NCBI RefSeq assembly: GCF_949987535.1
Contig: NC_080075.1
Coordinates: 4,324,606 to 4,388,605, forward strand
From: Balaenoptera acutorostrata
Lineage: Eukaryota > Chordata > Mammalia > Artiodactyla > Balaenopteridae
Length of the DNA: 64,000 bases
Direction of reading: 5' to 3'
The translations under genes were made by a program, and so were the position numbers. Positions 58,919-64,000 of the stretch are shown piece by piece (positions within the stretch are counted from its first letter, which is position 1; each line of letters starts with the position of its first letter). A model generated the notes under the pieces. The model was not told the DNA's origin, searched no databases, and saw only the letters and a list, made by a program, of their open reading frames with translations.

Positions 58919-59777
58919 AAAGAAGACATACAGATAGCCAACAGGCACATGAAAAAATTCTCAACATCCCTAATTATTAGAGAAATACAAATCAAAACTA
59001 CAATGAGGTATCACCTCACTCCAGTCAGAATGGCTATTATTAAAAAGTCTACAAACTATAAATGCTGGCAAGGATGTGGAGAAAAGGGAACCCTCCTACA
59101 CTGTTGGTGGGAATGTAAATTGGTATAGCCACTATGGAAAACAGTATGGAGTTTCCTTAAAAACTAAAAATAGAATTACCATATGATTCTGCAATCCCAC
59201 TCCTGGGCATATATCTGAAGAAAACCATAATTCAAAAAGATACATGCACCCCCATATTCACTGCAGCACTATTTACAATAGCCAAGACATGGAAACAACC
59301 TAAATGCCCATCAACAGATGAATGGATAAAGAAGATGTGGTATATATATATACAATGGAATACTACTCAGCTGTAAAAAAGAATGAAATAATGCCATTTG
59401 CAGCAACATGGATGGACTTAGAGATTATCATATGAAGTGAAGTAAGCCAGAGAAAGACAAATATCATATGATATCACTTGTATGTGGAATCTAAAGCAAA
59501 AAAGGAAAAAAAAAGATACAAGTGAACTTATTTACAGAACAGAAATAGACTAACAGACATAGAAAACAAACTTATGGTTACCAATGGGAAAAGGAAAGGG
59601 GAAGGGATAAACTGGGAGTTTGGGATTAACATATACACACTACTATATATAAAATAGATAACCAACAAGGACCAACTGTATAGCCAGGGAACTATACTCA
59701 GTATTTTGTAATAACATATAAGGGAAAACAATCTGAAAATATATATATATTCTTTTTCAGATGATTTTGAATCTGAA

Positions 59778-59819
59778 AGATAGATGATAGATAGATAGTT
59801 AGATAGATAGATAGATAGA
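59778..59819. repeat. (GATA)n-type tetranucleotide repeat in L1 3' UTR
   Basis: About ten GATA/TAGA units with one GTTA interruption. Confidence 0.93.
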
Positions 59820-59934
59820 ACTGAATCACTGTGTTGTACACCTGAAACTAACCCAACATTGTAAATCAACTCTGTTTCAATTAAAAATGTTTACATATAC
59901 TAATACCATGCAATATATTTGAAATAAGGCTTAG

Positions 59935-60755
59935 TAAAAAAAATAAGTATTGGCAAGGATTCTTAGAAAAAGGAACCCTTGTAAACCTTTGTACGCTGTT
60001 GGTAGGAAGGTAAGTTTGGGCAGCCATTATGGAAAATCGTATGGAAGGTCCTCAAAAATTAAAAATAGAACTGCCACTTGATCCAGCAATCCCACTTCTG
60101 GGTATATATTTAAAGAAACATAATCAATATCTCAAAAAGATATCTGCAGTCCCATGTTCATTGCTACATTATCACAATAGCCAAGATGTGGAAACTACCT
60201 AAATGTCCATTGATGTATGAATGGATAAAGAAGATGGAATATATGTGGCCATAAGAAAGAAGGGAATCCTGTCATTTCCAACAACATGGATGAAACCAGA
60301 GGACTTTACGCTAAGTGAAGATAGCCAGGGAAAGACATATACTATATGATCTCACTTATATGTGGAATCTAAAAAAAAAAAAGTCAAACTCATAGAAACA
60401 GAGAATGAGTGATGATTACCAGGGGCTGGAGTTTGGGCAAGATAGGGTGATACTAGTCAAAGGGTACAAGCCTTCAGGTGTCAGAGAATAAGCTTTGGGG
60501 ATCTAATAAAAAAACATAGTGACTATAGTTAATAACAATGTGTTGTGCGCTTGAAATTTGCTAAGAGAGTCGAACTTAAGCATTCTCACCACACACAAAA
60601 AAATGTTAACTGTGAGAGTTGATAGATGTGTTAATTAACCTGATTGTGGTAATCATTTCACTAACTATACATATGGGAAATCATCACACTGTACACCTTA
60701 AATATATACCATTTTATTTGTCAATTATACCTCCCTAAAGCTGAAAAAATCTAAT
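59935..60755 (+). mobile_element. Older L1M 3' end, sense
   Basis: 'agtattggcaaggattctta', 'gatccagcaatcccacttct', 'atgaatggataaagaagatg', 'gttaattaacctgattgtgg', 'cactgtacaccttaaatata' and 'ttgtcaattatacctcccta' give the ORF2 end and 3' UTR of an older mammalian L1. It follows the younger L1 after about 45 bases, head to tail. Confidence 0.9.
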
Positions 60756-61310
60756 GAAGAAATGACCAACTGAAAAACAATTTGATACAATACTTTTTAA
60801 AAGCACAAAAAATATTTAAAGCCCAGAGAACTACAAAGGACTAAACACATGTATTTTATTACTTGTCCTTTTTCTTTTACAACGTTATTTCTTACAATTA
60901 AAAGGAGCAAATAAATAAAAGGCAATAATCACTGCTATGGTCTTATCATGAAGTTGAAGGACATCTACAAAATGACACTGACCGTTTTCCAGTTTTCTAA
61001 TCTGCTCTGTGCTGGTTCATCAATCATAGGACCACAGACTTTTTAAGATGAAAGAGACTAGGGAAATTGTCTCATACATTTTTTTATCTCCTCCAGCAAT
61101 TTGTGACAACAAAATCGGCTTCCTCTTATTTGCACTAAAACAGATGCTCATGGACTGAACACGTCCTACAGTATTAGCATTATTATAAGCAAATTATAAA
61201 CAGATAGCCGACCATAGCATTACTAGGTGAGATTTTCTGGCATCGTGAGATATTTTAAGTTTACCTGGACCACAGGTGTAATACACTTCATTGAGTTTGA
61301 ACAATTTTTA
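60756..61310. other. AT-rich unique DNA
   Basis: No gene or repeat recognised. Confidence 0.5.
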
Positions 61311-61314
61311 TTAG

Positions 61315-61500
61315 ATAAATTCATTATTCAATCTTTATTGAATGCCTACTATGTACTAGACACTAAGGATGGACAAAATGAATAATCTACAGCCCTAATA
61401 TTCAAGCTGAATATAATTTGATGGTGAATATAGAGGCATAAAGAGATAGTGATGAGAAAACGTGATGATTGTGATACAGTTTACAGTGGCACAGGGAAAT
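61315..61500 (-). mobile_element. L2-type 3' end, antisense
   Basis: 'ttattcaatctttattgaat', 'gcctactatgtactagacac' and 'taaggatggacaaaatgaat' match the reversed L2 3' end. Confidence 0.6.
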
Positions 61501-61507
61501 CACAGCA

Positions 61508-61745
61508 TTCCTGACAATCACTGAGTGATGACCATGTGACAGCCACCACTCTTAGCTCTTCACATGTATCAATAATTCAATCCTCTATGAAACCCCAAGA
61601 GGTAGGTACTGTTTTGGACCCTCATTTTGTAGGTGAAGGCGTGGAGGGACAGAGCTGTCAAGTGGCCTGCCCTAGATCACGCAGTAACTACACGGCAGAG
61701 CCAAGATTCAAATACAAGTCTGAAGTCTTGCTCCAGAGCTTTTCT
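61508..61745 (-). mobile_element. MIR SINE, antisense
   Basis: 'atgaaaccccaagaggtagg', 'ctcattttgtaggtgaaggc', 'atcacgcagtaactacacgg' and 'cagagccaagattcaaatac' give a nearly complete reversed MIR. Confidence 0.9.
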
Positions 61746-64000
61746 GGAACAGCAAAGGAGGCTACCTAAGCCAGGTGAGGTGAGCCTTTAAACAGGAGGG
61801 GCAGGCACAGGATGTGGGGGGCGAGCATGCCAGGTAGGAACTGCATTGGCAGTGGAGCCCAGCTGCCTGCCGATGTGGTCAGAGGATGCAATTCCGTGTT
61901 GCTGAAGGGTAAAGTGCAAAGTTCAAGGCAGAGGGGGATGGAGGGGAGGTGGGGAGGGCCGGGCTCCAACTGCCTGCTAAATCACTTGCCCTTTTACCTG
62001 AAGGGCAGAGTCTCCCAAATCCTTCTCACTGCTCGTTACTTGATACAAGGGCTCTCTAATCAAAGAATCCTAGGAAACTCTGTTAAACGCCTTTTAAACA
62101 GGGTCTTTTTCAGCAGGATTTGGCAGAGCCATGAAAAGGCTCACGTGAGCTTTCGGTCTTCCCCATAGTTTGCAGACCATTGAGACATTTTGTTATACAG
62201 CATCTCATTGGACTATGAGTGCCCCTCAAAACCCACTGTGGGAAACACATTGCAGGCAAAGGGGACTTGCTTAGTGAACTGCCCAGAGAAGTTTTCTGAT
62301 CAGATGTGCCCTGGTGCTGAAATTCTGGAGCCTGTGTAAGATTTGGATTTAACAAAGCCAAAACAGGAGGTATAGAGATTAAAGCGCTGAGTCCATGCTG
62401 GTAAAACTCTTTAACACATTTGTACTTCTTTTTCAAAGCCCTTATTTCCCTTCTGCAGTTCCTCCATTCTTCCTCAAATTCAGGACAATGATTTTTGTGT
62501 TTGACTACGATTCTTAGCTAAGTCATGAACAATATCTAGCACTGTATCTAGAATTGGGGGAATAAAAGAGTATTGATATGAGAGTATCATGTCGGAGTGG
62601 AGAGCTCCTGAATATTTCTTTTAATAGGGGCTCTGGGAATCCAAAATATCTTTAAGATCCAAAACAATAAACTGCAGTGGTGGAAAGGTTGACAGGAATT
62701 GATACCTTGGGAAAATAGAAAGCAAATAACACCTGGTGCACAAACACCTGCTGAGCCTGGTGATAGGACTGTCCTTGCTTTGGATAAACTTCATTTGGAC
62801 AAGCTTCGTTAAGGCTCTATTTCTTGACCACTGTACAATGTGAAATATCAGAATTGCAGCAAATGTCGTAGGGCCAGTGATTTGGTTTTTGAGAGCAGTA
62901 TTCTACAGGGCACAGGAGAAAGTAAAAAACAGAACCTAAATATCAGGATTAGAGTTAGGAAGAATGTCTTTCTAGACCTTGCCTGTGTTAATAGTAATTA
63001 CAAAATATGGTAGCCATTCAAATCTTTACTCAGTTCTTTAGAGTAAGGACAGTGGTACCCAGGGGAAATACATGCAGCTCTGAATGAAATGAAGGTTTAT
63101 CAGCAGACATGTTAGGACAATAAATTACAAAAATTTCTAGTATGAGGAAGAATCCTAGGGCCAACATTTATGGTAATATAACTGTGTACACAAAAATAGA
63201 GGACAGGTAAAGCATCTGCAGACCTCACATCTCAAACATAGGGAAATTAGTTTCCTTCGTTTTATTCTAAAATTTTTTTTTTCCTTTCTAAGGAAAGCTT
63301 AACATTTTCTGAAAGAGAAGTAATCTGTCCGTGCCTTTTTTACTGAAGCAGGTACCTTATTCCAGCAGCTGGAGCTTCAACACAGAAAGACTTTCTTCCT
63401 CTGTCACTTTTGGCTTTAGGCATTTCAAAATTAATAGAGTGGGTCAAGTGAGGGGCATATTTGCAGCCTGTGTTGGATGAAAGTGAACATAAATATGCTT
63501 CTACCAAATGACTCTGAGAAAACATTTATAAGGAGATGAAACTTAAAAAAAAAAAAATCTTGGGACAATAAAGTAATTGGATTGAATCTGAGAAAATGCA
63601 TGCTGCCTCTTACTTGTAGTCTATAGCAGGCTCTATTTTATTTTTATTTTATGTTATGTGATTTTATTCTTGGGCTAACTACATGCACTGCTCGCTTTGC
63701 TGTGTGGCTCTCAGCAATACCACGGATGCTATAGCACTCCAGCCTCCCGATGGCTTATGTTAATTTGTATATGAGAGCATAAATGCTTCTGGTAGATATT
63801 ATCAAGGAACAATTATTTTGACAACTTTTTTTAAATTGCTGGTTGTAGTGGGAAATTGATCTGAACAAAACAGGTTTAGAGCAATGCCTGGCAACATGAA
63901 TGCTCATGGGTGATCCCGCATAAAGCTCTAACTGGCTTTAAAACATCATGACATCTGAATACCTTGAAGAAATAAGGGTTATAAACATTGTACCTCCATC
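61746..64000. other. Unique DNA to the end of the window
   Basis: A somewhat GC-richer patch lies at 61770-61980. The overlapping frames there (61812-62168 plus, 62436-62110 minus) have no recognisable domains. No exon, RNA gene or repeat was recognised. An A-run lies at 63545-63557. Confidence 0.45.

Larger units (their letters stand above)
57296..59128 (+). pseudogene. Broken L1 ORF2 remnant (C-terminal half)
   Basis: ORF2 pieces appear in order: 57296-57390 ('[12 protein letters not shown]'), a short insertion with frame change near 57385-57400, 57444-57640, 57605-57968, then after each SINE '[20 protein letters not shown]' at about 59010-59070. The RT catalytic motifs lie upstream and are missing. 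Nothing functional can be made. Confidence 0.88.
57292..59890 (+). mobile_element. 5'-truncated L1, sense, carrying two nested SINEs
   Basis: L1 ORF2 sequence begins around 'ttgatgaaagaaattaaagat' (57297), continues through the C-terminal domain and 3' UTR, and ends 'ttgtaaatcaactctgtttc' with AATTAAA-like end. CHR SINEs at 57971-58330 and 58540-58918 split ORF2. Removing them leaves about 1.86 kb of L1. A GATA-type repeat lies in the 3' UTR. No TSD could be confirmed. Confidence 0.93.

Noticed and set aside
59778..59819. CRISPR-like regular repeat
   Set aside because: It is a simple tetranucleotide repeat without spacers, inside an L1 3' UTR.

Overview
This is mammalian genomic DNA, most probably cetacean (whale or dolphin) or hippopotamid. 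The key evidence is five tRNA-derived SINEs of the cetacean/hippo/ruminant CHR type, with a 'cttccctggtggcgcagtgg' head, a Pol III B box and an A/T-rich tail. Many L1 copies carry the even-toed-ungulate 3' end ('gtaaagcaactatactccaataaa'). No ruminant BovB or Bov-tA sequence was recognised, which argues against a ruminant. I found no exon, intact gene or functional RNA gene. The window reads as intergenic DNA or the inside of a very large intron. Almost every open frame is short or lies inside a repeat.

Layout. 0-5 kb: a CT/CA microsatellite beside a short L1 with target-site duplication (TSD), a MaLR (MLT1-type) LTR, old L1 and L2 debris. 5-9 kb: an ancient internally deleted antisense L1 bracketed by a perfect 127-bp inverted repeat, the most unusual structure here. 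9-20 kb: mainly unique AT-rich DNA with MLT1, MIR, MER5-like, old L1M and one young L1 tail. 20-23.3 kb: a 3-kb antisense L1 with a 19-bp TSD and a mutated reverse-transcriptase active site. 23.3-31.7 kb: repeat-poor DNA with one CHR SINE and a possible unidentified LTR. 31.7-37.8 kb: an L1 tail, an old L1M with a nested DNA transposon, an L1 promoter-end fragment with a splice-like internal deletion, and an L1 ORF2 fragment without a 3' end. 38-45 kb: a cluster of MER5-like DNA transposons, an L1 tail with TSD, an L2, another MaLR LTR and a further L1 tail. 45-57 kb: CHR SINEs, MaLR LTRs, MIR, L2 and L1M fragments. 57.3-60.8 kb: a stacked L1 with two long CHR SINEs inserted in it, one carrying a probable 3' transduction, followed by an older L1. 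60.8-64 kb: L2 and MIR remnants and unique DNA.

No new cooperative gene system is visible. What the window offers is a record of retrotransposition: insertion footprints, nested order and a few unusual rearrangements. Repeat names come from remembered consensus patterns, not a database search. Subfamily names and the edges of old repeats are approximate. Edges supported by TSDs are close to base-accurate.
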